Below are positions 16,681 through 26,595 of a stretch of DNA of 64,000 bases, one piece after another. The notes beneath the pieces are model-generated. The model ran no database searches, had not been told where the DNA came from, and was given only the letters and a program-made list of their open reading frames with translations. The stretch spans positions 434,001 through 498,000 of the forward strand of contig CANMHT010000001.1 of the NCBI GenBank assembly GCA_947497755.1, in the 5' to 3' direction. Position 1 is the first letter of the stretch, and each line of letters opens with the position of its first letter. Source of the DNA: an uncultured Polaribacter sp. GTDB lineage: Bacteria > Bacteroidota > Bacteroidia > Flavobacteriales > Flavobacteriaceae. The translations under genes and the position numbers were made by a program.

Positions 16681-17856
16681 ATGAACTACATTTTATTTGA
16701 TAGTGATGTAAGAAAAGCATTGCTACCTTTCACATATACAAGACCAGTTGCAGATATTAGAGTAGGTATTTTAACCATAAGAGAAAAATGGGAAAAATAT
16801 TTAGGTTTAACAACTACAACCATTACAGAAGAATATTTAGAAGAGAAATATCCAATGGTAGAGTTGGAAAACAATATCTTGATCAATGCGTCTTTTATAC
16901 CTACTAAAAGTTTGGTAGAAAAAGTAAAAAATCTAGAAGAAAATCAAGCAATATTTGTGGGGGATGATGTAGTAGCATTTTTCTCAAAAGATTCTCAAGA
17001 AGAAGTAGATTTTTCTACCTATACACATATTGAGTTTGAAGAAGAACTAATGCAAGTAAAAAATACCTGGGATATTTTTTCATTAAATGCTAAAGCCATT
17101 CAATTAGATTTTGATTTGATAACTGAGGATAGAAAATCACAACCAATACCAGAAACAGTTAATTGTATTCATAAAGAGAATATCTTTTTAGAAGAAGGAG
17201 CAAAGCTAACGTTTGCAACATTAAATGCTACAAATGGACCAATTTATATTGGTAAGAATGCAGAAATTATGGAAGGTTGTGTTGTAAGAGGAGCTTTAGC
17301 AATGTGCGATAACTCAGTATTAAAGTTAGGAGCAAAAATTTATGGAGCAACAACTTTAGGACCATATTGTAAAGTTGGAGGAGAAGTAAATAATTCGGTG
17401 TTATTTGGATATTCTAATAAAGGTCATGATGGGTTTTTAGGGAATTCTGTTTTAGGTGAATGGTGTAATTTAGGTGCAGATACTAACAATTCTAACTTAA
17501 AAAACAACTACGCAGAAGTAAAAATTTGGAGTTATGAAACGGAGCGTTTTGCCAAAACAGGATTGCAATTTTGCGGATTAATTATGGGAGATCATTCTAA
17601 ATGTGGAATCAATACCATGTTTAATACAGGTACTGTTGTTGGTGTGAGTGCAAATATTTTTGGAAGTGGATTTCCAAGAAACTTTGTGCCATCTTTTAGT
17701 TGGGGAGGAGCTTCTGGATTTACCACTTATCAAACTAGAAAGGTTTTTGAAGTTGCAGAGGTAGTTATGAAGAGAAGAGCCGTTGTTTTTGATGAACAAG
17801 AACAAAAAATACTATCACATATTTTTGAAGAAACATCAAAATATAGAAATTATTAA
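16681..17856 (+). CDS. GlmU-like sugar nucleotidyltransferase family protein
   Basis: 391 residues from MNYILFDSDVRKALLPF; the start at 16681 is preferred to an upstream in-frame ATG at 16630 because the promoter lies between them. It resembles the TIGR03991 GlmU-like family of Bacteroidetes: a diverged N-terminal domain (FTYTRPVADIRVGILTIREKW) and a C-terminal left-handed beta-helix (GPIYIGKNAEIMEGCVVRGAL, CKVGGEVNNSVLFGYSNKGHDG). The canonical GxGTRM loop of GlmU is not present, so the reaction is uncertain. Confidence 0.8.
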   Translation: MNYILFDSDVRKALLPFTYTRPVADIRVGILTIREKWEKYLGLTTTTITEEYLEEKYPMVELENNILINASFIPTKSLVEKVKNLEENQAIFVGDDVVAFFSKDSQEEVDFSTYTHIEFEEELMQVKNTWDIFSLNAKAIQLDFDLITEDRKSQPIPETVNCIHKENIFLEEGAKLTFATLNATNGPIYIGKNAEIMEGCVVRGALAMCDNSVLKLGAKIYGATTLGPYCKVGGEVNNSVLFGYSNKGHDGFLGNSVLGEWCNLGADTNNSNLKNNYAEVKIWSYETERFAKTGLQFCGLIMGDHSKCGINTMFNTGTVVGVSANIFGSGFPRNFVPSFSWGGASGFTTYQTRKVFEVAEVVMKRRAVVFDEQEQKILSHIFEETSKYRNY

Positions 17857-17860
17857 TAAC

Positions 17861-17893
17861 AAAAAAGCCTTGGAAATTCCAAGGCTTTTTTTT
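17861..17893. terminator. Bidirectional terminator
   Basis: AAAAAAGCCTTGGAA and TTCCAAGGCTTTTTTTT between two convergent genes. Confidence 0.85.
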
Positions 17894-17907
17894 GTATTAG
17901 GTCGAAA

Positions 17908-18636
17908 TTAATTTCTGTCAATAATTCTTCCAGAACCACTTGATTTACTATCAATTTTATCTGGGTTTCCTTTATAATAGATAGATCCAGAACCAGCAAC
18001 TCTAGCTTTAATACTTTCGCTTACTGTTGTTTTTACATTACCAGAACCCGCAACACTAACAGTTGTAGATTTTGTAGATAATCCATATGCATGGATGTCA
18101 CCAGAACCTGCAATAGAGCATGATAAAACATTAGTTTCTCCATTTAATCTAATATTACCAGAACCAGCGACACTGGTTTTTACAGTTTTTGTATCTAGTG
18201 TTAAATTGATGTCTCCAGAACCTGCTAAAGAAATACCAAAAGTATTAGCTTCTATGGTTCCTTTATTAGAAATATCTCCAGAACCAGCCAATGATACTTT
18301 TTCAATATCTCTATAAGGTACAGTTACTACAAATTTTCTTGTAAATCTTACATTGGTATTCTTTTTTACTTTAATAACAAGTTTACCTCTTTTTACTTCT
18401 GTAATGATGTATTTCATTAAGTTTTCTTCACCGTTTAAAGTGATTTTACCTTCTTTACCAGGAACTAATCTAATATCGAAACTACCTGCAGAGCTTACAG
18501 CATCATAGTCAGAAGTTTTTCTAACCTCTGTAGTTACATTCCCATTTCCACGTACTCTTTTACTATTCCACCAACTTTGTGCACTAACAGAAATTGTTAA
18601 TGTTAAAAAGATTGAAGTTATGATTAATTTTTTCAT
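17908..18636 (-). CDS. DUF2807 (head GIN domain) secreted protein
   Basis: 242 residues, signal peptide ending VSAQ. The start of the mature protein (GNGNVTTEVRKTSDYDAVSSAGSFDIRL) and a series of SLAGSGDI / SVAGSGNI / RVAGSGSI repeats about every 18-20 residues mark the DUF2807 right-handed beta-helix. Known members are exported adhesin-like proteins of unknown role. Last gene of the ECF sigma operon, 25 bases after its neighbour. Confidence 0.85.
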   Translation of the reverse strand: MKKLIITSIFLTLTISVSAQSWWNSKRVRGNGNVTTEVRKTSDYDAVSSAGSFDIRLVPGKEGKITLNGEENLMKYIITEVKRGKLVIKVKKNTNVRFTRKFVVTVPYRDIEKVSLAGSGDISNKGTIEANTFGISLAGSGDINLTLDTKTVKTSVAGSGNIRLNGETNVLSCSIAGSGDIHAYGLSTKSTTVSVAGSGNVKTTVSESIKARVAGSGSIYYKGNPDKIDSKSSGSGRIIDRN

Positions 18637-18661
18637 GATTTAAATTGATTTAATATTGTTG

Positions 18662-19756
18662 TTATCTTTCGTTAAATTTTACACTTCCGTATTGTGACTT
18701 AATAATTAATGTAGAATTACTATTGCCGTTTCCGTAAGTACCTTCATAGAATTTTTTAGAAGAGTTTCTAATGCTTTTTCTCATATCAACATTATTGTCG
18801 TTATATCTTAAGCTAGCATATTGTAAGTTAATGCTAAAGTTAAAACTGCTACTTCTATTTGTACCAATAGAAATACTTGCATATTGACTGTTAATTTGTG
18901 CTTTGTTAAAACCTCTTGCCAATTCTTTAATTTTGATTGATCCAAAATCTGCTTTTAGATCTAAGTTTTTTCTTACGGTTCCAAGCTGAATACTAACATA
19001 ATCTGAGTTTCCTGTAATATTTTCTAAGTCATCAACTTTAATTGTTCCATAATCAGAATTAAAGTTTACATGATTAGCAGTACCTAAAGAAATTCTAGAA
19101 TAATCTGAGTTTACTTTTACTTTATTAGTTTTATCTACAGTAAGCCTAGAATAATCTGCATTAATCACCCCTGAGTTCATAAAGTTAATAGAAGATCCTT
19201 TGCTATAATCAATGTTGATTGTATTGTCTGAGTTGTTTAGATCACCTAAAACAATTTTTCCGTAATCACAATTAATTGTTGTGGCTCCATTAATTTCATC
19301 TAATAAAACATTACCATAATCGTTACTAGCTCTTAAATTGTTGTTTTTTGGCATTTTTACGATATAATTAATCTTATAGCTAATGTTTTTAGATTTTTTT
19401 CCCCAGAAACTCCAGCTACTAGATCTTTTAGGCATCATTGTTTTTGCAGAAACCATAGAAGAGCTAGCGTCAAAAGCAATTTCTATATCATTTAATTTAT
19501 CTTCAACAGTACTTAAATCGTTTCCTTTTACAATAATATTTACAGTAATTTCAACACTGTTTTTATTCCAAGTAGTAATATTAAGATTACCATATTTGTT
19601 TTTTAAAGAGACAAGAGCATCACTGTTTACTTTAAATTCTTTTTTTATGGTTTTACTTCTTTCGTGTTTAGGTTTACCTTTGTTATCAGAAAATCCAAAA
19701 CTTACAAGAGGAGTAAGTAAAAATAGTACTACGATATTATAAATATATTTCTTCAT
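18662..19756 (-). CDS. DUF4097-like secreted beta-helix protein
   Basis: 364 residues from MKKYIYNIVVLFLLTPLVSFG. The start at 19756 gives a proper signal peptide; it overlaps the anti-sigma gene by 20 bases, suggesting translational coupling. The mature part repeats short beta rungs with a Y-G/Y-S pattern (KNKYGNLNI, NCDYGKIVLGDL, NADYSRLTV, NSDYGTIKVDDL), as in DUF4097-type putative adhesins. Paired with DUF2807 under the same sigma factor, so both are probably made in response to an envelope signal. Confidence 0.75.
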   Translation of the reverse strand: MKKYIYNIVVLFLLTPLVSFGFSDNKGKPKHERSKTIKKEFKVNSDALVSLKNKYGNLNITTWNKNSVEITVNIIVKGNDLSTVEDKLNDIEIAFDASSSMVSAKTMMPKRSSSWSFWGKKSKNISYKINYIVKMPKNNNLRASNDYGNVLLDEINGATTINCDYGKIVLGDLNNSDNTINIDYSKGSSINFMNSGVINADYSRLTVDKTNKVKVNSDYSRISLGTANHVNFNSDYGTIKVDDLENITGNSDYVSIQLGTVRKNLDLKADFGSIKIKELARGFNKAQINSQYASISIGTNRSSSFNFSINLQYASLRYNDNNVDMRKSIRNSSKKFYEGTYGNGNSNSTLIIKSQYGSVKFNER

Positions 19757-20270
19757 TTTTATTTTCATTTGGGCTGTTAATTTGGTCAATTAGTTTAAGT
19801 ACATCTTGTAAAATTTCTATTCTACTTTGGTAATTACTTATCATAGCAAAGACAACACGTCTGTTATCGTTATTGTTATTAAGAGCAACAACTAACTCTT
19901 TATATTGGTCTTCTAAAACCTCTAATTGATCCAAGGCATCTTCAATAACTTGTTCTGTTTTAGGGTTTCTTACTTTTTCTATTTCTTTTAACTCTTGCTT
20001 AATGGTGCTAACAAAGAAAGTTTCTGCTTCTTTCATTTGTGGAGAGACATCTGCAAGTAATATGGTTTGTTCTGTTGTCGTAGATCCAAGCCAAAATCCG
20101 AGGAGTAAAATTACAGATGCAGCAATACTCATCCATTTATAAGATGTTATTTTTTTTTTCTTTTTTTGCTGATTCTTTAACCGCTCTTGAAACCTATCCA
20201 TATGGCCAAACCTTGGCTCTTCGAGGTCGAAGTCGGTATTTTTAAAAAATTGATTAAACTGATCTTTCAT
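19737..20270 (-). CDS. Putative anti-sigma factor, single-pass membrane protein
   Basis: 177 residues. A cytoplasmic N-terminus (FNQFFKNTDFDLEEPRFGHMDRFQERL) and basic stretch (NQQKKKKKITSYK) precede one membrane helix (WMSIAASVILLLGFWLG, about 46-62). The outer part is charged and coiled-coil-like (AETFFVSTIKQELKEIEKV). No enzyme motif. Position 11 bases after the ECF sigma gene makes an anti-sigma role likely, though the classical zinc-binding motif is absent. Confidence 0.65.
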   Translation of the reverse strand: MKDQFNQFFKNTDFDLEEPRFGHMDRFQERLKNQQKKKKKITSYKWMSIAASVILLLGFWLGSTTTEQTILLADVSPQMKEAETFFVSTIKQELKEIEKVRNPKTEQVIEDALDQLEVLEDQYKELVVALNNNNDNRRVVFAMISNYQSRIEILQDVLKLIDQINSPNENKNEEIYL

Positions 20271-20281
20271 TACTTGGTTTT

Positions 20282-20830
20282 TTATGCAGTTTCTAAAACT
20301 AATTGTTGTTTTAATTTCTTTTTAGCTCTTGAAACTGTGGTTCTAACGTTTTCATTAGTATAACCTAATATCTGTGCGATTTCTTCATAATCGTATCCTT
20401 CTATTAAATGTAAATTAAGTACTAGTCTATAATTTTCTTTTAAAGAATTTATAGTTTCCAATACTTTGCTAGCATGTAATGATGAATAATCTATAGCTTC
20501 TTCAGTTTCTATAGAAGTATTTTTAATCACTTCCATTTTTACATCTTGGTATTTGTTATTTTTTTTTAATTGGGTTAAACTTTTATTGATGACAATTCGT
20601 TTAAGCCAAGCTCCAAAAGTAACTTCACCTTTAAATGTATCTAGCTTAGTAAAAGCAGTTAAAAATGCTTCTTGCATAATATCTTCTGCTTCAAACTCAT
20701 CTTTAAGAATTCTTAAAGAAGTGTTATACATTGCTCTGTAATAGTCTTTATAAATCTGCATTTGTGCAGCATTATCGCCTTGTTTACAGCGCTCTAATAA
20801 TTGGTTGATATGTTGGTTATTTTCTTTCAA
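20282..20830 (-). CDS. ECF RNA polymerase sigma factor
   Basis: 182 residues. Region 2 spans about 17-90 (YYRAMYNTSLRILKDEFEAEDIMQEAF in pieces, then FGAWLKRIVINKSL) and region 4 about 120-178 (LHLIEGYDYEEIAQILGYTNENVRT, helix-turn-helix). It directs core polymerase to alternative promoters. First gene of a four-gene operon with the anti-sigma and two secreted beta-helix proteins; by analogy it may autoregulate, but I cannot identify its promoter. Confidence 0.92.
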   Translation of the reverse strand: MKENNQHINQLLERCKQGDNAAQMQIYKDYYRAMYNTSLRILKDEFEAEDIMQEAFLTAFTKLDTFKGEVTFGAWLKRIVINKSLTQLKKNNKYQDVKMEVIKNTSIETEEAIDYSSLHASKVLETINSLKENYRLVLNLHLIEGYDYEEIAQILGYTNENVRTTVSRAKKKLKQQLVLETA

Positions 20831-21039
20831 GGAAACGTTTCTATTCTAGAGACACAGTACTTTTTAAATTGTGACAGTTCTATACAATAAAATTACATTT
20901 TTTTAGTTGTAAGTGATCCTTTTGAAAATAGGATGGAAGTTTTTGTTTTGATTTTCAGTTGATTATAGTTTATTTTAGAGAGTCTAAAATTATTGTGATT
21001 TGTAAAGTTAAATTACAAGTTGTCAGTTATTTTACTGAT

Positions 21040-21666
21040 TTAATTTTTTGTTGAACTAGTTTTTCCTTTTTTATAAATAGTATAAAGTTCATTTATTAGC
21101 TGTTTTAACTTAGGTGTGTAGTTAACCTGGAAGTTTTTTAATTTATCACGACTCTTTTTATTTCTTACTTGAGCATTATACCTTTCTACATAAGCAGAAA
21201 CTTCGCGATTCATCTTATTCGATTTATTAATTAATTGATTGGTTTCATTGGTAAGAAGATTTAAATGAGAAGCCCAACCGTCATACCTTTTTTTCTCTTT
21301 TGTACAATTTCTATTCGTATTTGCTTTACAAGTTTCGTAAACAACTTTAGCCAGTGCATATGATTTTTCTCCTTGTTTTATAAGAGATTTTTTTAATTCA
21401 ATGTCTTGTAAAGACTTTTTATACCTTTTATATAAATCTGTTTGTTTTACTCTTTTTAGAGTAGGCCTATTGCCTTTTTTAAAGCTTTGAGTTTGTTCAT
21501 TAATTATTTTTCCTAATTCAAGATATTTACTCAAACCTCCATTAGCAATAATTTTTGTTTCAAAATCGGGAAGTTTTGTTAGTTTTTCTAATGTCATTTG
21601 TTGAGCATTTATAGAAAAAACTAAAGTAAAAGTTAAAAAGAAAGTAAAAAGTTTTCTAGAATACAT
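21040..21666 (-). CDS. Hypothetical secreted helical protein
   Basis: 208 residues, signal peptide MYSRKLFTFFLTFTLVFSINAQ. The mature protein is Lys/Asn/Gln-rich and mostly helical (KRYKKSLQDIELKKSLIKQG, then LTNETNQLINKSNKMNREV), with one possible disulfide (CKANTNRNC, two Cys). No family recognised. Transcribed alone; the flanking regions 20831-21039 and 21667-21907 show no other gene. Confidence 0.6.
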   Translation of the reverse strand: MYSRKLFTFFLTFTLVFSINAQQMTLEKLTKLPDFETKIIANGGLSKYLELGKIINEQTQSFKKGNRPTLKRVKQTDLYKRYKKSLQDIELKKSLIKQGEKSYALAKVVYETCKANTNRNCTKEKKRYDGWASHLNLLTNETNQLINKSNKMNREVSAYVERYNAQVRNKKSRDKLKNFQVNYTPKLKQLINELYTIYKKGKTSSTKN

Positions 21667-21907
21667 AGCGTTTGTTTTAAGAGTTGAGTTTTACATGGTG
21701 AAAAGTACTCGAAAAAAATGTAAATAAAAAATGAAATAAACTACTACTAGTATATCTACAAGCTTGGCATAACAATTGTTTTATAGAGGTATAACAAGGT
21801 GATTGATTGATTTTAAACATCTGTAAATCAATGTTTTGTATTTGGTTGGTTACTTTGTGTACTAGAAGATAAAAAGATTAAATGTCAACTTGACAGAAAA
21901 ATAGATC

Positions 21908-24364
21908 ATGAGTAAAGCTAAAATAATAGGTTTAGACAGTTTGTCGCTTCATAATATGTTGGATGAAGATTCGGAATTAATTCCGTTGATGACACCAGAA
22001 GATGAAGAGATTATCAATAAAGAAGAAGTACCCGCAGTATTACCCATATTGCCATTAAGAAATACAGTGTTGTTTCCAGGTGTAGTAATTCCGATTACTG
22101 CTGGTAGAGATGCCTCAATTCAACTTATAAAAGATGCAAATAAAGGCGATAAAATTTTAGGAGTTGTTGCTCAAAAAAATGCAGAGGTAGAAAATCCAAC
22201 CGAAAATGATATTTATAAAATAGGAGTAGTTGCTCAGATTTTAAGAGTGTTAAAAATGCCTGATGGAAATACTACCGTAATTATTCAGGGAAAAAAGCGT
22301 TTTGAAATAGATCAGGTTGTGGAAACTCAACCTTATTTAAAAGCAACAACAAAAGAAGCTTTAGAAGATAAGTCGGTAGAAGACTCTAAAGAATTTGCTG
22401 CGATTATAGAATCGATTAAAGAGCAAGCATTAGAGATTATTAAGGTAAATCCTATGTTGCCATCTGAGGCTTCATTTGCCATTAAAAATATTCAATCTAG
22501 CTCATTTTTGGTGAACTTTATTTCATCAAATATGGATTTATCTGTAAAAGAAAAACAAGAGCTATTAGAACAACACAATTTAAAAGAACGTGCTTTATTA
22601 ACTTTAAAGCGTTTAAATAAAGAATTACAACGTTTAGAGTTGAAAAACGATATCCAATCTAAAACAAGAACGGATATGGATCAACAACAACGCGAGTATT
22701 ATTTACATCAGCAATTAAAAACCATTCAAGAAGAATTAGGTGGTGTTTCTAATGACCAAGAGTTAGAAGAAATGCGCGTTAAAGCCAAGACTAAAAAATG
22801 GAATAAGGAAGTTGCAGAAACTTTTGAAAAAGAGTTAGGGCGTTTGCGAAGAATGAATCCACAAATGGCAGAATACGGAGTTCAACGTAACTATCTAGAA
22901 TTGATGTTAGAATTGCCTTGGGGAGAATATTCTGAAGATAAATTTGACTTAAAAAATGCTCAAAAGGTATTGGATAGAGATCACTTTGGATTGGAAAAAG
23001 TAAAAGAGCGTATCATAGAACATCTTGCAGTTTTAAAGCTTAAAGGTGATATGAAATCTCCAATTATTTGTTTGTATGGACCTCCGGGAGTTGGTAAGAC
23101 TTCTTTAGGAAAATCTGTCGCAGAATCTTTAGGAAGAAAGTATGTAAGAATGTCTTTAGGAGGATTAAGAGATGAAGCCGAAATTAGAGGACATAGAAAA
23201 ACATATATTGGAGCAATGCCAGGTAGATTAGTTCAGAACCTGAAAAAAGCCGGAACTTCAAATCCTGTTTTTGTTTTAGATGAGATTGATAAATTAAGTA
23301 ATAGTCATCAAGGAGATCCTTCTTCTGCCATGTTAGAAGTATTAGATCCTGAGCAAAATACCGAGTTTTATGATAATTATTTAGAAGTTGGTTATGATTT
23401 GTCTAAGGTGTTGTTTATAGCAACAGCAAATAATTTAGGGCAAATTCCTTGGGCATTACGTGATCGTATGGAAATTATCAATGTAACAGGTTATACGATT
23501 GAAGAAAAAGTAGAAATCGCTAAAAAGCATTTATTACCAAAACAGCTTAAAGAACATGGTTTATCTTCTGATCATTTAAAATTAGGGAAAGCTCAAATAG
23601 AAAAAATAGTAGAAGGATATACACGAGAATCTGGAGTAAGAGGATTGGAAAAGCAAGTAGCTAAAGTAGTACGTTATGCAGCAAAATCAATCGCTTTAGA
23701 AGAAGAATATAATATTTCTTTAACCTTAGAAGATATCGAAACTATTTTAGGACCTGCTCGTTTAGAAAGAGACAAATATGAAAATAATGATGTTGCAGGT
23801 GTAGTAACCGGTTTAGCTTGGACAAGTGTTGGAGGTGATATCTTATTTATCGAATCTATTTTATCTAAAGGAAAAGGTGGACTTTCTATTACAGGAAATT
23901 TAGGTAAAGTAATGAAAGAATCTGCAACTATTGCAATGGAATATATCAAAGCAAATGCAGAAGATTTTGGAATTAATGCTGAAGTTTTAGATAAATACAA
24001 TGTACATATTCACGTACCAGAAGGAGCAACTCCTAAAGATGGACCAAGTGCTGGAGTAACAATGCTTACTTCTTTAGTTTCTGTATTTACTCAAAGAAAA
24101 GTGAAGAATAAATTAGCCATGACTGGCGAAATTACATTAAGAGGAAAGGTATTGCCAGTTGGTGGAATTAAAGAAAAAATATTAGCAGCTAAAAGAGCCA
24201 ATATTAAAGAAATCATTTTGTGTAATGAGAATGAAAAAGATGTATTAGAAATTAAAGCATCGTATTTAAAAGGATTGAAATTTCATTATGTATCTGAAAT
24301 GCATGAGGTGATTGAATTAGCACTTACAAAACAAAAAGTAAAAAACGCTAAGAAATTAGTATAA
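21908..24364 (+). CDS. lon: Lon endopeptidase (La)
   Basis: 818 residues. ATP-dependent cytoplasmic protease for damaged and regulatory proteins. N-terminal substrate domain (about 45-245, [19 protein letters not shown]), AAA+ module with Walker [14 protein letters not shown] near 395 and Walker [12 protein letters not shown], and the C-terminal protease with catalytic Ser in DGPSAGVTM (about 717) and Lys in [10 protein letters not shown] (about 760). All key residues are intact. Monocistronic with a strong terminator. Confidence 0.98.
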   Translation: MSKAKIIGLDSLSLHNMLDEDSELIPLMTPEDEEIINKEEVPAVLPILPLRNTVLFPGVVIPITAGRDASIQLIKDANKGDKILGVVAQKNAEVENPTENDIYKIGVVAQILRVLKMPDGNTTVIIQGKKRFEIDQVVETQPYLKATTKEALEDKSVEDSKEFAAIIESIKEQALEIIKVNPMLPSEASFAIKNIQSSSFLVNFISSNMDLSVKEKQELLEQHNLKERALLTLKRLNKELQRLELKNDIQSKTRTDMDQQQREYYLHQQLKTIQEELGGVSNDQELEEMRVKAKTKKWNKEVAETFEKELGRLRRMNPQMAEYGVQRNYLELMLELPWGEYSEDKFDLKNAQKVLDRDHFGLEKVKERIIEHLAVLKLKGDMKSPIICLYGPPGVGKTSLGKSVAESLGRKYVRMSLGGLRDEAEIRGHRKTYIGAMPGRLVQNLKKAGTSNPVFVLDEIDKLSNSHQGDPSSAMLEVLDPEQNTEFYDNYLEVGYDLSKVLFIATANNLGQIPWALRDRMEIINVTGYTIEEKVEIAKKHLLPKQLKEHGLSSDHLKLGKAQIEKIVEGYTRESGVRGLEKQVAKVVRYAAKSIALEEEYNISLTLEDIETILGPARLERDKYENNDVAGVVTGLAWTSVGGDILFIESILSKGKGGLSITGNLGKVMKESATIAMEYIKANAEDFGINAEVLDKYNVHIHVPEGATPKDGPSAGVTMLTSLVSVFTQRKVKNKLAMTGEITLRGKVLPVGGIKEKILAAKRANIKEIILCNENEKDVLEIKASYLKGLKFHYVSEMHEVIELALTKQKVKNAKKLV

Positions 24365-24397
24365 TAAAAAAGCCACTCATTGAGTGGCTTTTTTTAT
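24365..24397. terminator. Bidirectional terminator after lon
   Basis: AAAAAAGCCACTCA and TGAGTGGCTTTTTTT form a tight hairpin between convergent genes; it overlaps the last codon of the cupin gene. Confidence 0.85.
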
Positions 24398-24897
24398 TGA
24401 TGAGTATAATTATTTATAAGTTCTTTATGTGCTGGAAATAGCGCTGTTAATTCTTTTCGTTTAGCTAAAATAAAATCAGAAAAGTCAAATCCAGGAGCAA
24501 CGGTACAACCTACTAAAGCGTAAGCATCTTTTTCTATAATAGAAGCAGCAAACCAATGATTTCCTGGTACAATTAATTGGGGATTTTCTCCATGAGTAAT
24601 ATCATTCCCTATAATAAACTCTTCATGTTTTCCTTTTTCAGAAATGGTATGTAAAAGGATAGAAGATCCTTCATAAAAATGCCAAATTTCATCTTGATTT
24701 ATTTTATGAAAAGCAGAAAAATTATCTGATGTCAATAGAAAATAAATACAAGTACTATAATTTCTATTGCCATTGTAATTAGCATTTAAATTATCTGTTT
24801 TTATGATTCCTTCACTTCTGTAAGTTTCTTTATAATAACCTCCTTCAGGATGAGGTTTTAAATCTAATGCATTAATTATTTCTTGAATTCTATTCAT
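24394..24897 (-). CDS. Cupin, DUF985 family
   Basis: 167 residues. The N-terminal LKPHPEGGYYKETYRS and the later FHKINQDEIWHFYEGS and GCTVAPGFDFSDF are the marks of the DUF985 cupins, small double-stranded beta-helix proteins that often bind a metal through His/Glu residues. The substrate is unknown. It overlaps the upstream SDR gene by eight bases, so the two are translationally coupled. Confidence 0.85.
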   Translation of the reverse strand: MNRIQEIINALDLKPHPEGGYYKETYRSEGIIKTDNLNANYNGNRNYSTCIYFLLTSDNFSAFHKINQDEIWHFYEGSSILLHTISEKGKHEEFIIGNDITHGENPQLIVPGNHWFAASIIEKDAYALVGCTVAPGFDFSDFILAKRKELTALFPAHKELINNYTHQ

Positions 24898-25618
24898 AAG
24901 TTCTTATATCAATAATAGCTCCGTTTTGTAGCTGGTTTAAATTGTCAATTTGATAAATTCTATTAGCTACAAATGTTGGAGAATACAGTTCGTTATTTTC
25001 TTTTAAAGCTTTAAAACGTGCTACATTTTTAAACTCGTTACTAGTTGTTTTTCTAATTATACCTTGCATGTTTGTATCTACAACTCCTGGGTAAATAGCC
25101 ATACATTTAACAGGGTTTTTAACTGTTTCTTGTTCTACTGCAATGGTTTTGGTAATCATGTCTAAAGCTGCTTTTGAACTACAATAAACAGACCAACCTG
25201 AATATGGATTTACCGCTGCTCCAGAAGAAATATTTAGAATCTGTTTTTTACAGTGCAACTCTTGAGTATGTTTGATAAACTCATTAGATAAAACAAGCGG
25301 AGTAGTGGTATTTAAATGAATTACTTGCTCAATTTTTTTAGAATCTAAATTTCCAAGTGTATGTACTTCACCTAAACTACCGGCATTGTTTAGTAAAGTA
25401 ATTGAGTTAATTCTTTTTTTATCAATTTGTAAAAAGACTGTTTTTAAAGCCTTAATAGCTGCTGTTGTGTTACTTAAATCTGCTTGTATTTGTTGGTAAG
25501 TTACTTCTTGAGTTTTACTTCTTGATATTGAAAAAACAAGAAATTTTTCTGTAGTATATTTTTGAGCAATAGCTTTTCCTATACCATTGCTGCCTCCAGT
25601 TATAATCAGTACATTCAT
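24890..25618 (-). CDS. Short-chain dehydrogenase/reductase
   Basis: 242 residues. Nucleotide-binding TGGSNGIGKAIA at the N-terminus, LLNNAG near 80, and catalytic SSGAAV ... YCSSK (Ser, Tyr-x3-Lys, about 130-150). Overall look is sepiapterin-reductase-like, but the substrate cannot be told. Start MNVLIITGG. Overlaps the cupin gene; separated from mazG by the tandem repeat at 25671-25848. Confidence 0.85.
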   Translation of the reverse strand: MNVLIITGGSNGIGKAIAQKYTTEKFLVFSISRSKTQEVTYQQIQADLSNTTAAIKALKTVFLQIDKKRINSITLLNNAGSLGEVHTLGNLDSKKIEQVIHLNTTTPLVLSNEFIKHTQELHCKKQILNISSGAAVNPYSGWSVYCSSKAALDMITKTIAVEQETVKNPVKCMAIYPGVVDTNMQGIIRKTTSNEFKNVARFKALKENNELYSPTFVANRIYQIDNLNQLQNGAIIDIRTYE

Positions 25619-25670
25619 ATAAGTAAAAGTAGCAAGAAAAAATTACTTAGTATAACTTTTTAAATGTTGT

Positions 25671-25848
25671 TGTTATTTGAAAAAGTTCTTCAACTTTTCC
25701 TACTGCTGTTATTTGAAAAAGTCTTTTGACTTTTCCCAATGCTGTTATTTGAAAAAGTCTTTCGACTTTTCCCAATGTGTTATTTGAAAAAGTCTTTTGA
25801 CTTTTCCCAATGCTGTTATTTGAAAAAGTCTTTTGACTTTTCCCAATA
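25671..25848 (-). repeat. Five tandem copies of a 36-base unit from the mazG 3' end
   Basis: Copies at 25671-25706, 25707-25742, 25743-25777 (one base short), 25778-25813 and 25814-25848. Unit: TGTTATTTGAAAAAGTCTTT then TGACTTTTCCCAATGC. The last copy is the actual end of mazG, coding YWEKSKDFFK and stop on the minus strand; the other four lie downstream. Each holds an inverted repeat AAAAGTC / GACTTTT, so a transcript could form a hairpin in every unit. Copy 1 (next to the SDR gene) is the most diverged, but its changes keep the hairpin (AAAAGTT with CAACTTTT). Confidence 0.9.
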
Positions 25849-26595
25849 GACATCCATTTCAGATAGGGACATGTTAGAAAGTTGCTTGTTTTCTTTTTTG
25901 GCAGCTTCTTCTAAGTATTGAAAACGTTGAATGAATTTTTTGTTGGTTTTTTCTAAGGCATTTTCAGGGTTAACTCCAATAAAGCGTGCATAGTTAATCA
26001 TAGAGAACAAAACATCTCCAAATTCTGATTCAATACTCTCTTTGTCCTTATTTTTTACTTCTTGATTTAACTCAGAAAGCTCTTCTTGTACTTTTTCCCA
26101 AACTTGTTGAGGTTCTTCCCAATCAAAACCAACTCCTGCAACTTTATCTTGAATTCTATTAGCCTTAACAACAGCGGGTAAACTTTTTGGAACACCTTCT
26201 AAAACAGATTTTTTACCTTCTTTTAGTTTAAGCTTCTCCCAGTTTTGTTTTACTTCTTCTTCATTTTTTACTTCAACATCTCCATAAATATGAGGATGTC
26301 TATCAATTAACTTGTCAGAAATTGTATTGGCAACATCTGCAATGTCAAAAGCCTTTTTTTCACTTCCTATTTTAGCATAAAAGACGATGTGTAATAACAC
26401 ATCGCCTAATTCTTTTTTTATTTCTTCTAAGTCGTTGTCTAAAATAGCATCAGCGAGTTCGTAAGTTTCTTCAATAGTTAAATGGCGCAAAGATTCTAAG
26501 GTTTGCTTTTTATCCCATGGACATTTTTCTCTTAAATCATCCATGATATCCAATAACCTATTAAAGGCTTTTAACTGCTGCTCTCTAGAGTTCAT
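25816..26595 (-). CDS. mazG: Nucleoside triphosphate pyrophosphohydrolase
   Basis: 259 residues. Hydrolyses NTPs to NMP and pyrophosphate, clearing abnormal nucleotides. Two MazG units: residues 10-120 (EKCPWDKKQTLESL, EETYELADAI, ELGDVLLHIVFYA) and 150-240 (EELSELNQEV, EFGDVLFSMINYAR), with the EExxE / ExxD metal-binding helices in both. The stop codon is in the first unit of a five-copy tandem repeat. Its ATG shares a base with the stop of the upstream DUF5606 gene. Confidence 0.95.
   Translation of the reverse strand: MNSREQQLKAFNRLLDIMDDLREKCPWDKKQTLESLRHLTIEETYELADAILDNDLEEIKKELGDVLLHIVFYAKIGSEKKAFDIADVANTISDKLIDRHPHIYGDVEVKNEEEVKQNWEKLKLKEGKKSVLEGVPKSLPAVVKANRIQDKVAGVGFDWEEPQQVWEKVQEELSELNQEVKNKDKESIESEFGDVLFSMINYARFIGVNPENALEKTNKKFIQRFQYLEEAAKKENKQLSNMSLSEMDVYWEKSKDFFK

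Noticed and set aside
25671..25848. CRISPR array
   Set aside because: Units abut directly with no unique spacers, and no cas genes are near. It is a simple tandem duplication of coding DNA.
25647..25853. A 68-codon frame of repeated GKSQKTFSNN-like units
   Set aside because: It is the mazG tandem repeat read in a different frame. It has no start context and no coding signature; the repeat explains it fully.
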